From NCBI GenBank assembly GCA_942159475.1, contig OW804095.1:57006773-57070772 (forward strand): 64,000 nt of DNA. Reading direction: 5' to 3'. Shown piece by piece: positions 25,394 to 49,300 of the stretch (positions are counted from its first letter, which is position 1; each line of letters begins with the position of its first letter). Source of the stretch: Sthenelais limicola. Taxonomy: Eukaryota > Annelida > Polychaeta > Phyllodocida > Sigalionidae. The position numbers were made by a program, and so were the translations under genes. The notes below the pieces were generated by a model. It had not been told where the DNA came from and did no database searches. It saw only the letters and a list, made by a program, of their open reading frames with translations.

Positions 25394-25400
25394 GGTTGGG

Positions 25401-26443
25401 AGGAAGTGAAGAATCGCTCCCTTGGAGAAGGCTAAGGGATGACCTTAGTGAAAAAATCATTGCGATAAAGGGTTGAAAATGGGTAAATTTTCTCTATTCA
25501 TCATTGTCTAGATTCAGCGGAGAGGCGAATGAATGGTAATCCAACTAAAACGCTTGTTTCCGGGGGTCTTTGCAAAAATGTAATATGCATATCCCCCCCC
25601 AACCCTAGATAGGTGACCTTACATGACCAACTTATACAAAACTCACTTGAAGGTGTTGATTAAAAATGCTCTAATAAAATGTCAATGTATTGGAAATAAT
25701 GGTGAGCGATCTAAGAGGTCTTTTGTTTCCCGTTTTTTCGAAACATGTTGGAGAACATCTAATCACTTGAAATAATTAGCGCGAGGAAATAGAAAAAAAT
25801 CAACCATAGCAGTATTTTGAAATCCAGATTATAACTTTTTCATATGTTTAGTATTGTATATGCCTAGAAGGCAGGATAATGGAAATAAAGGATGTTGCAA
25901 AAATAAAAAAAATAAAAATAACGACGTTTTAGAACCCTTGTAGCAAAAACAACCAAACAGAATTCTCCCAAATTACGGGTATATAACTTTTAGATGGATT
26001 GGAAATGAATGGAGGAAAATGTAGAAAATATTCTGTTTTTTAATGATGTTACCATTTGAGTAAAGGACTCAATTTTGAAAACGTCACACCCAGAAAAATC
26101 TTCAAAAATTAGTGAGTTGTTTTCAATGCTGTTTTCCACACAAAACTGTGAGCAGAATCATTTCCATCACACAATTTGAAATGGATGTAAATTTCATTAA
26201 ATTCACTTTCACCAATCTCAAATTACTAATTGTAATTCAAACTACTCGAACAAAGCATGTAGTCAAAGTACTTTCCCCGATGAAAGGCAAATTGGAAAAT
26301 AAAGTCACCATACAAAAATAACAGAATTTTCCTGTTTAATCTTGGGTGTACAGTTTTTAGTTACTGCATCCTGGGAAGTAAAAGAGCTCTAAGCACTGAT
26401 TTTGTCTTATCAATTGCGAGAAGGCATAACTTCATTACCCATA
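25401..26443. other. AT-rich spacer
   Basis: This stretch holds the probable 3' UTR of the retrotransposon fragment at its left edge, then AT-rich DNA with a poly(C) tract near 25597 and an AAATAAAAA-rich patch near 25905. No gene was recognised. Confidence 0.5.
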
Positions 26444-27149
26444 TGGGTGGGGCTCCCGAAAATGTCCATTTTGCAAAAATCACCCATTTTAATTCCATAA
26501 TTCATTCGGATTTCATCCCACACTACTGATTTTTCAGTATTTTGTACCTTCCCAAGTGTATAATGAGGGCATATTGAGAAATATATATAAAAAATCCTTT
26601 TTATGCAAAAAAATCATATTTTTATGTTTGAAAATGTACCTAAATGCATGTCCCTGGCGTAAATTCTTTTTTGTTTCAATGAAAAGTTAAATAAAACTTA
26701 TTAATTTGTAGTTGGTCTTTAATTCTTCATAAAGCATATATAAAAACCTCCTTCTGAATTTATTTTTTAATTTAATTTTGTTTCATTTATTTTACTATTT
26801 TCTGTTTTTTCATTCACAGCTCTCCAAAGAGCTTATGAAGATTGTTGATAAAATGAGGAAATCCATAATAAAGGTCCTATCTAGAAAATATTTTGCTTTT
26901 GGTCTCTTGTTATTGATATAGTCCCATATCACATTAAACTTTGAATTTTTATTTTTTTCCGATTTTGACCATACTTATGGTTCCATAAAGTTGGGATATA
27001 GAAATTCCGAGTTTGAAAGCCCTTTCTTCTCACAGTGATAAAGTGTATTTTTATTCAAATATTCATAAAAATACATTTGTGATTATGCACATTTCTTTGA
27101 TATTTACCCATCTTAAATGTTGACTTTGAATATATTAGCAGAAAACCCA

Positions 27150-28467
27150 CCTTCTGAGTATGTGTTGTGTTCGGGGAGAGGGGTGTTGTGTTCGGGGAGA
27201 GGGGTGTTGTGTTCGGGGAAACAGAGAGTATGATCAAAATATAATGAAATTGAAAAGTAATGCAAAAATCGACAAAACTCTTCATCTATACATGCAATTT
27301 TCTATATAACCCATTGGTTATATTTCCATTGACTGCTTATCTTCCCTTAGAAAAAGGGGTTGTTGTGTTCGGGGAGGGGGTGGGGTGTTGTGTTCAAGGA
27401 CGGGGGTGTTGTGTTCGGGGACAGGGGTGTTATGTTCAGGTACAAATATGCTATGATGAAAAAATGATAAAATTGAAAAACTAAGTATACTATTCAATTG
27501 TGTATGTAATTCTGAACACAAATCATTGGTTATATTCCAGGTGACTGCTTAATTTCCCTTAAATTAAGGGGGTGTTGTGTTCGGGGACAGGGTGGGGTGT
27601 TGTGTTCGGGGACAGGGGTGTTGTGTTCGGGTACAAATATGCTATGACGAAAAAATGGTAAAATTGAAAACTAAAGTATTCTATCCAATTGTGTATGCAA
27701 TTACGAACATAAATGATTGGTTATATTCCAATTGACTACTTTCTTTCCCTTAAATTAAGGGGGTGTTGTGTTCGGGGACAGGGTGGGGTGTTGTGTTCGG
27801 GGACAGGGGTGTTGTGTTCGGGTACAAATACCGTATATACCCTTGTATAAGCCGGACCCCGAGTATAAGCCCACCCCGTTTATAAGCCGGGGGTTCAGCA
27901 CTTCATAACATTAATATAAGCCGGGTCCCGTTTATAAGCCGGGTGCCTGTACTGTCATGTTCCAATAATAGAGCTAATTAATGTAAAATGCTGAAGAAAT
28001 CATCCAGAACGAGCTTTTAATAGATCATAAATGATAGTTTGAATATAGAACCCAGTTCTTGTTGGTCGATTGTGAACTCACAACAATTCTGGTACGTTTT
28101 TTTTGCCTTAAATTCGAATTTAAAACTTGAAAACAAGAGTAATGAGTGAAGATAATAACATGAGTTTCAGTTATATCTACTGGTTTTCAATTATTGTAAT
28201 ATAAGCCGGGCCCCGAATATAAGCCCACCCTGAATATAAGCCGGGTCAATTCACCATTTGAAATTAATATAAGCCGGGGCTTATACACGGGTATATACGG
28301 TATGCTATGACCAAAAAATGATAAAATTGAATAATAATGAAAAAGTAAACTTTTCTAATCATTTCTCTCTATAATTCTGCACATAAATCTTTTGTTATAT
28401 TCCAATTTACTATTTGGCTTTTACCTTATAAATGGGGTGTTGTGTTCGGGGACAGGGGTCTTTAAGC
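27150..28467 (+). repeat. 191-bp tandem array with repeated TGTTGTGTTCGGGGA
   Basis: About four units. Landmark ACAAATATGCTATGA recurs at 27442, 27633 and 27824, an exact 191-bp spacing. Each unit has an AT-rich body (containing ATTGGTTATATTCCA) and ends in one to three copies of a GTGTTGTGTTCGGGGACAGG motif. The last unit is split by the nested element at 27831-28301. Further isolated copies of the motif lie at about 28620 and 28767. The motif makes chance frames with SPNTT or VPEHNT repeats, which are not believed to be genes. Confidence 0.85.
27831..28301. mobile_element. 471-bp TA-flanked MITE nested in the tandem array
   Basis: The ends are CCGTATATACCC and GGGTATATACGG, with TIR similarity continuing into GTGTATAAGCC. 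It is flanked by TA at 27829-27830 and 28302-28303. Sister array units still show the empty site: ACAAA-TA-TGCTATG is intact at 27442 and 27633, so the insertion and its TA duplication are directly visible. The interior has repeated ATAAGCCGGG and ATAAGCCCACCC words. No coding potential. Confidence 0.88.
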
Positions 28468-29355
28468 AGCATGAGTAAATTGGTAATTAAAGGAATAATA
28501 TGAATGATAGAATCAAAATTAATCCGAAATAGATACCCCTGTGGATATAATATGTATACAAACATAGACAATGGCAATATAATAGGTATTTATAGGTATT
28601 TTGTGTGTCTATTGTGTGTCTGTTGTGTTCGGGGACAACCCAGAAAATAGAATATTTATTATAAAATCGTAAAAATATATGAATATAGGCCTGAGTTTTA
28701 TCAAGTTAATTCAATATATCTAGTTTGAAAGCAGAAATAATAGTTAAATTCCATAAAAATTGACATGTGTTGTGTTCGGGGACTATAATAGCATAGTCTT
28801 CTTCCTTGGGTGACTAGTTTCATGCTTTTTAAGGATATAATGATAAAAATAGGTAGAAGTGGAGAGAAAACCCCTCCAAATTCTGAGTTAACCCTTAAAA
28901 AAGCAGAAAACATGAGATATTTAATTTTACATTGGTTAGCAGGAAAAACTTTGGAATAGAATTGACAGTGAAGCAATAGTCGTTGGAGGAACAGGAAATA
29001 GAAATGAATAAATACATGAAATATCATATAAAATATATATTTCTTCACTGAATACAAGAGAATTCATCTAAGTCTAAGTGTATGAGGAGTAATTGCAACG
29101 ATATACTATTATTTTCCTTTTTTATTCAAGTTTATTCATTTCCTCCCCGAACACAACAGGCACTGGGGCCAAAAATGGACACTTTTTGGATAGACTTTGT
29201 AGGAAATCAGAAAATGCTCAGAAAAATTTATAATTTTAGTATGTTTAAGCTTGTACCATTGGCTATGATCAGGAGAAGGCTCAGATGAATTAAAAGAAAA
29301 GAAAATTTTGACTTTATTTTTTTGAAAGTGGACATTTTCGGGAGCCCCGCCCATA

Positions 29356-30454
29356 TGGAAATAAAATGTTAATCCACAGCTAAATGCACATGCAATGGCA
29401 AACTAATGGAAAGGTTTCCTGGCCATTGGACCTGTGCATTACTTTGCCATTTAAAATTCCTAACCAGCATTGATGTATCCAAACTCTCATAATCTATGCA
29501 TTGCATATGTGCATTATAGCTGGACTAATATTAATTGACATTTATTATATAGGCCTCCTTTAAAGATCTGTGGATTAGTTTGCCATTGAAAATATGTGCA
29601 TTGCAAGTCCACTCACCCACCCTGTGCTTTGCCATCACATGACCTGTGCATTGGTTTGACATTAGACCTGGTCATTAATTGGCTGTATATGGTTTCTCCA
29701 TATGGGTACCATATACTCTTTATTTCACTTGTAAACATGGAATGCCTTTTCGTTATGAATTGCATTTTTTCTTTTGTCATTTCTTTATAGTGAGGGTTCA
29801 TAAACTTCTGCAATAAACTTCTCGAACCTAGCTTCTTTCGCATTCAAGAACTGAAAAATATGTTATCATGCATTATAAAAGATATTTGTATCTACTAGAG
29901 GCTTGTGTTCCTGCTTTCGTTAACATATTATTTTTTTTTTAGGTAGCCTACCGTAGGTCAAACAATTCTTTAATCACGTGTACGGTACCAGGGTACCCTT
30001 CAATTTTAGTGATTTTGTTGCATCCAGGGATCGCCCTATACTCCAACAGCAATGAGTAAAGTTACATTATTTGGAAAGAAATCGGTTCAATCTTTCGAGA
30101 ATGACGAGGCGGGAATAAATTATTCCAAAATTTCTTTCAGTATATCCCCTTGCTCCAATACGCGTATGAATCGCCCTTGACTCGTGGCACCTGGCGCCAA
30201 AGTTCGTATTTCATTGGTCGTCCCGTGGGATACCAAATTTGGGCCAAACATATCGACGCCAGCTTATACAATAAGGATTGGGAAATAAATTATATGGTAC
30301 CCTGTCTTCATTAGGTCTTGGTAACAATGAGAAATCTATAAACACTCTATAAATGTACCGGGAATATTTAATGAGTCGAGGATTGAACTCTTCGTATTTC
30401 GCGCCAATCAGGTTGAGTGACAGTCGGACGACGGGCGAGACTGACAGAGGAAAC
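29356..30454. other. Upstream region of COPS4
   Basis: This is intergenic DNA leading to the COPS4 start; its last 200-300 bp should hold the promoter and 5' UTR. It is AT-rich, with a more GC-balanced stretch from about 30,160 to 30,450. No other gene was recognised. Confidence 0.5.
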
Positions 30455-41254
<10,800 letters not shown>

Positions 41255-41268
41255 ATAATAGCTTAGTG

Positions 41269-42032
41269 GCGGCGTTCTGTGTTAAACATGAATTCCTTAA
41301 ACTCGGCGCAGGCTGCATATAAATTATATTGGTACATTTAGATGGTTGACCCATTCCTTCTGTGTTCTCCATTATGCGGCGTAAATCTGTAGTCTACATT
41401 ACCCGATCACACATTTTTAAAGTACTGATCTTTAGTTCTATTTAGTTATGTTCTATCTTTACCTCTGATCGAAAATTTTCAATAGAATCGTTGGCATAAG
41501 AGTTTAGTCGGCATTTAGTCAGAAGCGTACACGTATGTTCAGGATGTATCCAGGCCTCTTGTATTTACATGTGTGGCTATAGCCCTGGTCCTAAGAAGCG
41601 GTCTCATTGTAAATGCCACTCGGGTCTAGATGATGTGATTGTAACTGTTATTTGTAAATTTTGTGGAAGTGTAAATAAAAATCCAATAGTCAACTTACAC
41701 TTTGCCTTATGTCCTTAACGACTACTTCCACGTTGCACTTGGTAGCTGGGTTAGATCTTTTTTAGGATTTATATGACACTGGCTCCTTCATTTACTGCAT
41801 AAAATGCTATGTGAAAAACCTCAACCGAGGTCCATGTAAACCCAGTTTAAATAAACTATTAAAAGAAGGAAAATAATTACCAGACCTCCAGCGGCATTCT
41901 GTATTAAACATGAATACATTTAACTCAGCGCAGGCTGCACATTTAACTCAGCGCAGGCTGCATATAAATAATACTGATACAGTTAGATGGTTGACCCATT
42001 CCTTCTGTGTTCTCATTATGCGACGAAAGTCT
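41269..42032 (+). repeat. Duplicated COPS4 3'-UTR segment
   Basis: About 120 bp at 41269-41390 (GCGGCGTTCTG to GCGTAAATCTG, 15 nt after the COPS4 stop) recurs at 41891-42032. The second copy has scattered substitutions and an extra inner tandem of CATTTAACTCAGCGCAGGCT. It is either a local duplication of 3'-UTR sequence or two copies of a dispersed element, one of them used as UTR. Confidence 0.85.
41674..41679 (+). terminator. Poly(A) signal for COPS4
   Basis: A canonical AATAAA about 420 nt after the COPS4 stop codon, in GTGTAAATAAAAATCC. It is the first good signal in a plausible 3' UTR. Confidence 0.6.
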
Positions 42033-42039
42033 GGCATTC

Positions 42040-42120
42040 GCTTCAATGATCTCACGTTATTATCGTATGAAATGACTATAACGTTACGGCGTTAAACCAC
42101 TATCACTCACTCATTCAGTC
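42040..42120 (+). repeat. SINE-like 3' tail
   Basis: Contains ACGTTACGGCGTTAAACCAC followed by TATCACTCACTCATTCA, the same tail style as 38440-38470. No head region could be resolved. Confidence 0.45.
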
Positions 42121-42951
42121 GATCCATCAAGGCAGGTCAAGACGTATATAAAACATGGATTTTTTTAAGAAACATTTTATTTTCCATTGTATTAATCCAC
42201 TTAGGATGGCATTCGTATCAAAGTCTGCTTCTAAAAAATTAAATGATTTGGTAAGTATTGCTTCATAACACTTTCCACGCAATACATACACAACATTTTG
42301 TGATCTAATGTTCATGTTAAAATGTCATAACATGGTTTTAAATTAGAAAGCATAGCCGAAGCATAAGCATAAATCTTGACATCAGTTTTCTGTAATACAT
42401 CTTATGGAATACACATTTCTAAAATAAAATCTGTCATAGCTATGGTAATGAAAACACGGTTTACAGTGTTTACATTTCAGAATTCGATGTAATTTTGTTA
42501 CTTTACAGACGTTTTCTGGTACACAATTTCCTCAAGGGTTTCACTGTTGAGCGATTGTAAATGCAGTTTCAATTAACACTTTATACTCAGTAATAAATAG
42601 TATAGATAACTATAAAATGAATCGGTTATTTTGACCAACCATGAACGTACATCATGAGTATTATGCCCATAATATAAGGCGATATTGTCGAAGAATAACT
42701 ATAAATATTCTGTTGCAATAAGAAACAGGAAACCAATAACAATTTCAAAATGTACGGTCAAATCTATATTGATTTTTGAATTGGCATGAGGGAAATACAT
42801 ATAATAATCAATATCTTTTACAAAATTAAATTTTAAAAAGACTGATAAGATTTACAGAATGAGACTGATCCAAGCACCATATAAATATTTATATAACTCA
42901 TTATCAAACGAACTTTCCAGGTCAACCCAGAAGATCAGGTATATATCAATA

Positions 42952-43308
42952 AGGCCAAAAAAAAAAATAGGTGTGTTTCCGATTTATCTGGCTGAAAACT
43001 AGGTAGGGGGGGTGGTAACTTTTTTTTTTTTGTTAATTTTTTTTGTTTGGAAACCACCTCCCAGGAACTGAAAAAAATGTCTTTTTCATAACAATAGTTG
43101 TTTTGAACATGGAAAATGTGCTTTTTGACAGTTTTGGGTTAGGAAAACCCGTTTTCCTGCTTTTATAAGCTTTTTTTGTCAAAAAATAAAAAAAAAGTAA
43201 GATATGATGGGGAAAAAATCAGGTATGGTGAAAAAACTTTTAGGTAGGGTAAGGTTTTTCTAGGTAGGGGGGGTAAATCGGAAACACACCTATTTTTTTT
43301 TTTGGCCT
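42952..43308. mobile_element. MITE with 37-bp TIRs and AATA duplication
   Basis: The left end AGGCCAAAAAAAAAAA continues with TAGGTGTGTTTCCGATTTA; the right end is its reverse complement (TAAATCGGAAACACACCTA, then T-run, then GGCCT). It is flanked on both sides by AATA (42948-42951 and 43309-43312). The interior is low-complexity G/T-rich with no coding capacity. Confidence 0.85.
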
Positions 43309-46300
43309 AATAACTTGTATTTACAAGCAAACGTTCACTATGGCATGTTTCGCGCGTTTCAACTGAACAGGCTAATGCAATATAATATGAAATGTTGAAT
43401 GAATCTGTTGAATATCAACATGCTAACCAACGAATCTGAAACAACTAGTCTTCACCATTGTTGTAGTGATCAGTTACCTTTATATATCATCAACGATAAT
43501 CTTCACACGCTGGGGTACTAATGTTTTCCATGAAACCATAAATTACACAACTCCTCCACCCACACACCTATGTACATGTTTTGGGGACGTGGAAAATGTG
43601 TTTGCCTATATAATAGGTATACTTGTAAACAGGCGCAACACATATTATATTTGTATCGAATACAATCAGGAAACTGCAAGATTTGATCCTCATTAAAAAC
43701 ACACATTTAGATAAAGATACTAGACAGTTAACATCAAGAATCTGCAGTTGACACAGACGTCTATTTTGAGAATGGAAACCTTCAACGGGTATGTGGAGAA
43801 GTCTATACAGACGAATGGGTTATGTAGCCGGAACCTAAGATCATTCGTGAATATTAACAATTTATCAATTAAAACAATGACTATGTCAGGTTTTGTAACA
43901 TCCTTGCCTTCGCTGTATCATGAAGACCTTATCATATTATGCCGGTCCTAATATGTATGTAAATAGCAAGTGATTCATTTCCAAGCTCATTTTTAAAAAA
44001 AATAGACAACAAATGCGAAGGGACTACTATTGATAATCTTTGTAGATAACTTTGATCTTGATTGCCTCTTAGGCTTCAGAAATTAATTTCCAGGAAGGAT
44101 ATGAACAGTTTGCTAATCGAAAAAATGTTTCATGTTAGGGCGTAATACTTTCAATTAACACAAAATAAATATCTTCACTCTCGAAAAGTTCATGACACGT
44201 GCTGTATTTTACCTAATATTAATTTTTCCTATTAATCATTCATAACCATTTTAAGCAGGACTAAAGTGATGAAACCGCAATTCTCCATAATGTCCCGAAT
44301 CGTGGAAACAACACTATGCCCATCGTCTAGATGTTTTCCTGGATATATCTTTCTGTGAATTTATCTGCAACATAAGCAATTATGATAATAAATACATGAG
44401 ATATCGAAGTCTATTATCCACCATAGAGGGATATATGTATTTCTTTAGTCAACATTCGGGCCGATTTGGGCTTTTTTTTCGGATATTATATCAAGTGGTA
44501 TATTACTGGAAAATTATTTAATGGACTGTTTGAGAAGTGTGTGTAGGTTGGGAGATCTAACATTAAATGGTCAGTTCGAGTAAGACATGGACGGGAAGAT
44601 TAATTTGGTTGATATCTATAGTTTATGACAGGATAAATAAACACGGTGATTTCTCCCTGATGTCGATGTGTGGAAGAAGGAATACCATTAGTTCCTGTTA
44701 ATCAGTCAACACCCTCATAAAAAAAACAGCTGGGCCATGGGGTCGGCTCGCCTCCCTCGACCCAATTTTTGGGAAAGTTCCTCCTGTTTTAGCTTCAATC
44801 CCCAGTATTTCTTTTACCACATACAATTAAGAGATCGGGTAGCCGACGTTGAATGATACTTAAATGACCAAAACATCTGGCTCCCCCACCCTTCCCTCTC
44901 CCCCTTCCCCCTTCCCCCTTCCCTGTTAAGGAATCGGGCGCCAAACTATAGAGAAAATACGATGTGCATATTAGTAAGAAACTATGTATTTTGATAGTGA
45001 AACAAATCTTGTCAACCAAAGAAATCTGTTTTATTTCTTCCTGGATGGATTTCCAAACAGTTTGAGTAGCGTTGTGAGAAAATAATATTTGTTGATATCT
45101 AGCTGAAAGATTCTGTGCAAATTGATACAAAATTCATGTAATTTGATAACATTCCATCCTTCATATTTTTGGATAACATTCCATCCTTTGTCAACCTGAT
45201 CAATACGAAATCTATTTAATTTCTTCCCCGATGGCTTTCCAAACAAACCGTCAGTTATGCGATCTATAGAGCAAAGATCGGACGGAGGTTGGCTCGGTAA
45301 TATCAATATATGCCTCCGACCTCCTAGGATGAAATGTTAGAAAGTGTTCATTCCATCATTTCAATCCGTAATAGCCATTATTTCTGTGATCTCCTTCTCG
45401 AAGTGAGGGTATATGCCATACCAGAAGTAACGAGTACCGTAAGGTGAATGTTATTGGTAACAGTCCTTGCTGTTAACAGTTTTAGCTGTGTTCTGTCAGT
45501 CTTCCTCATCTATATACGCAGTCAAATTGCCCGTCTACTGGTTGCATTAATTATGGTAAACATTTTGCTACTTATGTTGACGAATATTTTGCTGGATCTG
45601 GCCTTTTGCACATGTTAAAATATGATTTTAATCATTTGGATAGGTTTATGCATATTCATGTCGGTAATTACAAATCATTATATTATGTATTTTTTTTTAA
45701 AGAGAAAGGTACTTTTATTTCTTCATACAGTCTGTGGAACAACTCATTATACATTTAATCTTATTTAATCTCCGAGGTAACCCGGAGGAAGGAGGAAATA
45801 AATAAAGTAGGTTTCTTGTTATATGTACCGGTATGTTATTTTGATTTAAATGCAGATATTTCAGTAATTTCGGCCCAAACTTGACTAAACGAAATATATC
45901 TCGTGAACTTTCTGGCCTTAGGCCAATACACGTTTTATAATACCCCTCCCGCTATGCAGTAAGGCTAATATAATTTGTGGGGATATTTTTCTTCAATGTA
46001 ATTCAACGTACAAAATAAGATATATCTCGGTAATATTATCAATAATAAAATCAAAATGACTAAGAGTAAACGGAATCCTCCACGCATGATAGACAACACA
46101 ATCATTATTCATTGCAAGACACACATTCATGCAGTATAGGCCTATGCCGGGTTCAGCCCTACTGCATTCCGAAGCAGCCGTTACCAGACCAATCATTTTA
46201 AAGGGTAATAATACCGTGTGAACCAGGTTAGTTATATATAAACGGAATCAAGTCGCCGGTATTGATCAGAAAAGAGATGCCTCCGACCTCCGATGCATTT

Positions 46301-46371
46301 CCCACTTTAATTTGAAGTCTTTTTTTAAAGTTTCCTTTTAGTCTTGTCTATTCCCTCAAGTAGGTACTTAC
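43309..46371. other. Region downstream of the SPOCK-like gene
   Basis: AT-rich DNA with a C/T-rich patch at about 44880-44925 and a repeated GCCTCCGACCTCC phrase at 45314 and 46278. The testican acidic C-terminal exon(s) would be expected here or further left but were not found. No other gene was recognised. Confidence 0.45.
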
Positions 46372-49300
46372 CACAATCTAGAGATCCTTGGGTGCGTGTT
46401 GCACGGATTTCATGGCCATTTCTGTCGACACACCAACACTGGCCTGTACTGCCATGACACTGCTGCCTTTCAAAGAAGCCATCCTCATCACAGCTTGGCA
46501 CGAAAGCGCCTGTAAAAGTAAATAAAGTAGCGAACATCTTCATCACTGGCCTTACTTCAGCACCCCTTTGGTAAACAGCAAACTGTATTTGTATAGGATA
46601 TGAATCTAAGATATATGTTACAGAAGAAAAATAAGGGAGCTGATAGGGTGCTTATCGTGATGATCGTTCTTTAAAAAAACATACTATTTGCCTTAAATTC
46701 CAAAGCACTAATGTTTAAGGGGGCCGTAAAATCGGGAAATAACTTGTTCGTTGCTTTAGAAAGCATATTCATAGAAAACCACGCTGAGGATTTTCTGTCA
46801 CCGTCTTTATGTTTTATCTATATTAATAGTTCCCTCAAAGGTACCTATTATGCTCAAATATCAGCATCACAAACAGTATTAATTTTGTCTTTTGCTAGAC
46901 AGTTGTAATTTCACAATAATTAATACACCCACGCGAATCTTGCTCAAAACAGTCTGACGTTCTAGAATATCGCACTAACGTCAGGCAGACATTTACAAAT
47001 GTAAAACAATATCCTGATTGTCAGATGGCAAACGGGCACCTGTTGTTAGAAAAAATGGCATCAATGGCATTCTTCTGACCCTTTTTATTTACTGACGGTT
47101 TCATCATATTCGTGTGTAGTATATAGTTTCAGTATCTTACATCAAATGCAATAGATGCAGTTGGAGTGGTCATAATAGGGACATTTAGCAACCCCTACGC
47201 TAACGCTAACGCTAACGCTAACGCTAACGTAAACGTATCTTTTGTGAGGACTACGTCACCACTAGGTGTGCTATTCTTAGCTTGCTACCTGAGATACGGA
47301 CGTCAATTACGCTAAGAGGTGTGTCAATACGTTCCCAACGTATGTCTATTTCACGCTAAAATAATGGACAATTATCATTTCATTTTTGTGTACAAATGAG
47401 CGGGAGGTGTTTTTCTTTGTATACAGGCGTAAAACACTACTCACATTCATGAAATTGTGTGTTTTTTTGCCCTCTGAAAACACCTCTCCACCACTAAAAC
47501 TGATAGAATTCTGCCATTACATACGGCCCGCGCTATCGTGAGAAACTAGCGTTTACGTTAGCGTTAGCGTTGTGGTTGCTAAATGTCCCTAATTCTACAT
47601 CTACTTCTAACCTAAGTATTTAATTGGTGAATTGGTAAATAGGTCTGACACACAAAACGTCAGTGCCCTGCTATAGTAGCTGGTCTCAATGATGCGCTTC
47701 ACTTTCTGCATACCCTTGTATAATGATCAAATGTGACAGTTGTCAAGGTACATTGTATCCTCAGACCGCGCAAACAACGTCCCAATAGATATAAGAGAAC
47801 TCATCACTCTTGAGCATCCATAGTAATCTACAGGGTATATTCTTAAAATGTCCTAGCATGTTCAGATGTAAAATATTTTCTAATGCGCCTATATTACTTA
47901 ATTTTTCAGTTTTTAATGAAATCATTATTCAGCTTTCCGGCTTTACATTATGGATAACTGACAGGTACACACATGTAGGATCAGGTGTATAGGATACCAT
48001 ATATGCACAGCTTCTTAAATTAATCGTCCCTTTTCTGCATGACATGTAATTGGAAGGATTCGTTATGAAGCCTTAGAGGAAAGCGCCGTCCTCAATATAT
48101 CCTCTTTTAAATTTAAGACGTCAAGAAAAGCTAAAATATTATGTTCTGTACATTGCAGTTTCGGTAGCCAAAATGCCAATCTATGAAGCATATATGTTTG
48201 GAAAACGGTATTAAATTAGTGGCAACAGAAAGTAATATCCCCTGGTGTGTTCTATCGATGATTCTAGCATTAGATACATAATTAAAGGAATTTAGTTCTT
48301 TAAAATACAATATTAATATTTACTTTATCAATATAACAATTAACAATGCATGTACAGTAGTGTGGTATGATAACCTTATACATAACATCAGTCTTTTGAC
48401 ATTACTTTTATGCCCATTATATCTTCCTGACATTAACACAACCATTTTAACCATAATATGTATACACATGTCCACGGTGTATGATTTCTATTAGAGGGTT
48501 TCCTGAAATCAATATACAAATCCCACAAAATTGGAGTGCAACCTCTGATGGATATGACTATACTACTTATATTAGAGGGTTTACGGTAGTTCAAGGACTA
48601 GAGTGATCAGGCCATACCCAACCTAGTGTTCAGTGGACTCTGTAGATCTATATTGACGAGTGCTAGGAAGTAAACAATCCCATTTATAGCATTATCTTGC
48701 GTTCCGTAATTATAGCCATAATTGTGGTGTGTAACCTCTAATAGTTGCAGGTCGGTGCTTTCCTTTAACGCTCTTGCACCTGTATAACTATAACTTCTAT
48801 ACGTACAATGTATTCACCAAAAACCCATCAGGTACATACATATATATATGATCTTTCATTTAATATGCACCACACACATATTATATATCACTGCAGACCG
48901 GACTGCCTAATGCCCGGACCATATATAGCCGAACCATCAACCCTAAACCTTGCTACTACGTACAGCTAGCCCGGACCCTAGCTAAGAAAGGGTGGGGTAT
49001 AAAATGAAGGCAATGAATCATGGTATTAAAAGGCTGTGATGACTTACCGACCATGACCTCACTGTGGCCACCTCGCTCCTGCATAGGGATTTGTCTTTGG
49101 GCTGACAGGCACGGGGGTACTGTAAAGGAATTCAATATTTCATCCAAGCGGCATCACACAGTTTCACTATACAATTATTTAACCCTCGAGTAAATTTTCA
49201 ACACAGACTAATCTCCTGGGTTCTAAAACACCATTGTTATGTATACATGTTCCTGTACACAGATACATAGATATCATCCCCTGCATCATAAATTATATAT

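Larger units (their letters stand above)
23479..25400. mobile_element. Broken Tx1/L1-type non-LTR retrotransposon, likely twin-primed inversion
   Basis: Two head-to-head pieces meet near 25195. The left piece (minus strand) carries the end of a NADAR-domain ORF1 and the endonuclease plus linker of ORF2, and stops at about 23480 before the reverse transcriptase. The right piece (plus strand) encodes what looks like the C-terminal end of an L1-type ORF2. An inverted upstream segment joined to a sense 3' segment, with the middle missing, is the classic twin-priming product. No convincing target-site duplication was found. Confidence 0.75.
26444..29353. mobile_element. 2.9-kb TIR element with TA target duplication
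   Basis: The left end TGGGTGGGGCTCCCGAAAAT and the right end read in reverse, TGGGCGGGGCTCCCGAAAAT, are near-identical. The match continues through GTCCA.TTT.AAAAA for about 37 bp. Each end is flanked by TA (26442-26443 and 29354-29355), as for Tc1/mariner-type insertions. No transposase is readable inside, so this is a non-autonomous element. It contains the 191-bp tandem array (27150-28467), a nested 471-bp element, and scattered GTTGTGTTCGGGGA words up to its right end (inverted at about 29143). Confidence 0.7.

Noticed and set aside
27150..28467. Regularly spaced short repeats that look CRISPR-like
   Set aside because: Units are 191 bp with similar spacers, several motif copies per unit, in animal DNA inside a TIR element; this is a satellite-type tandem array.
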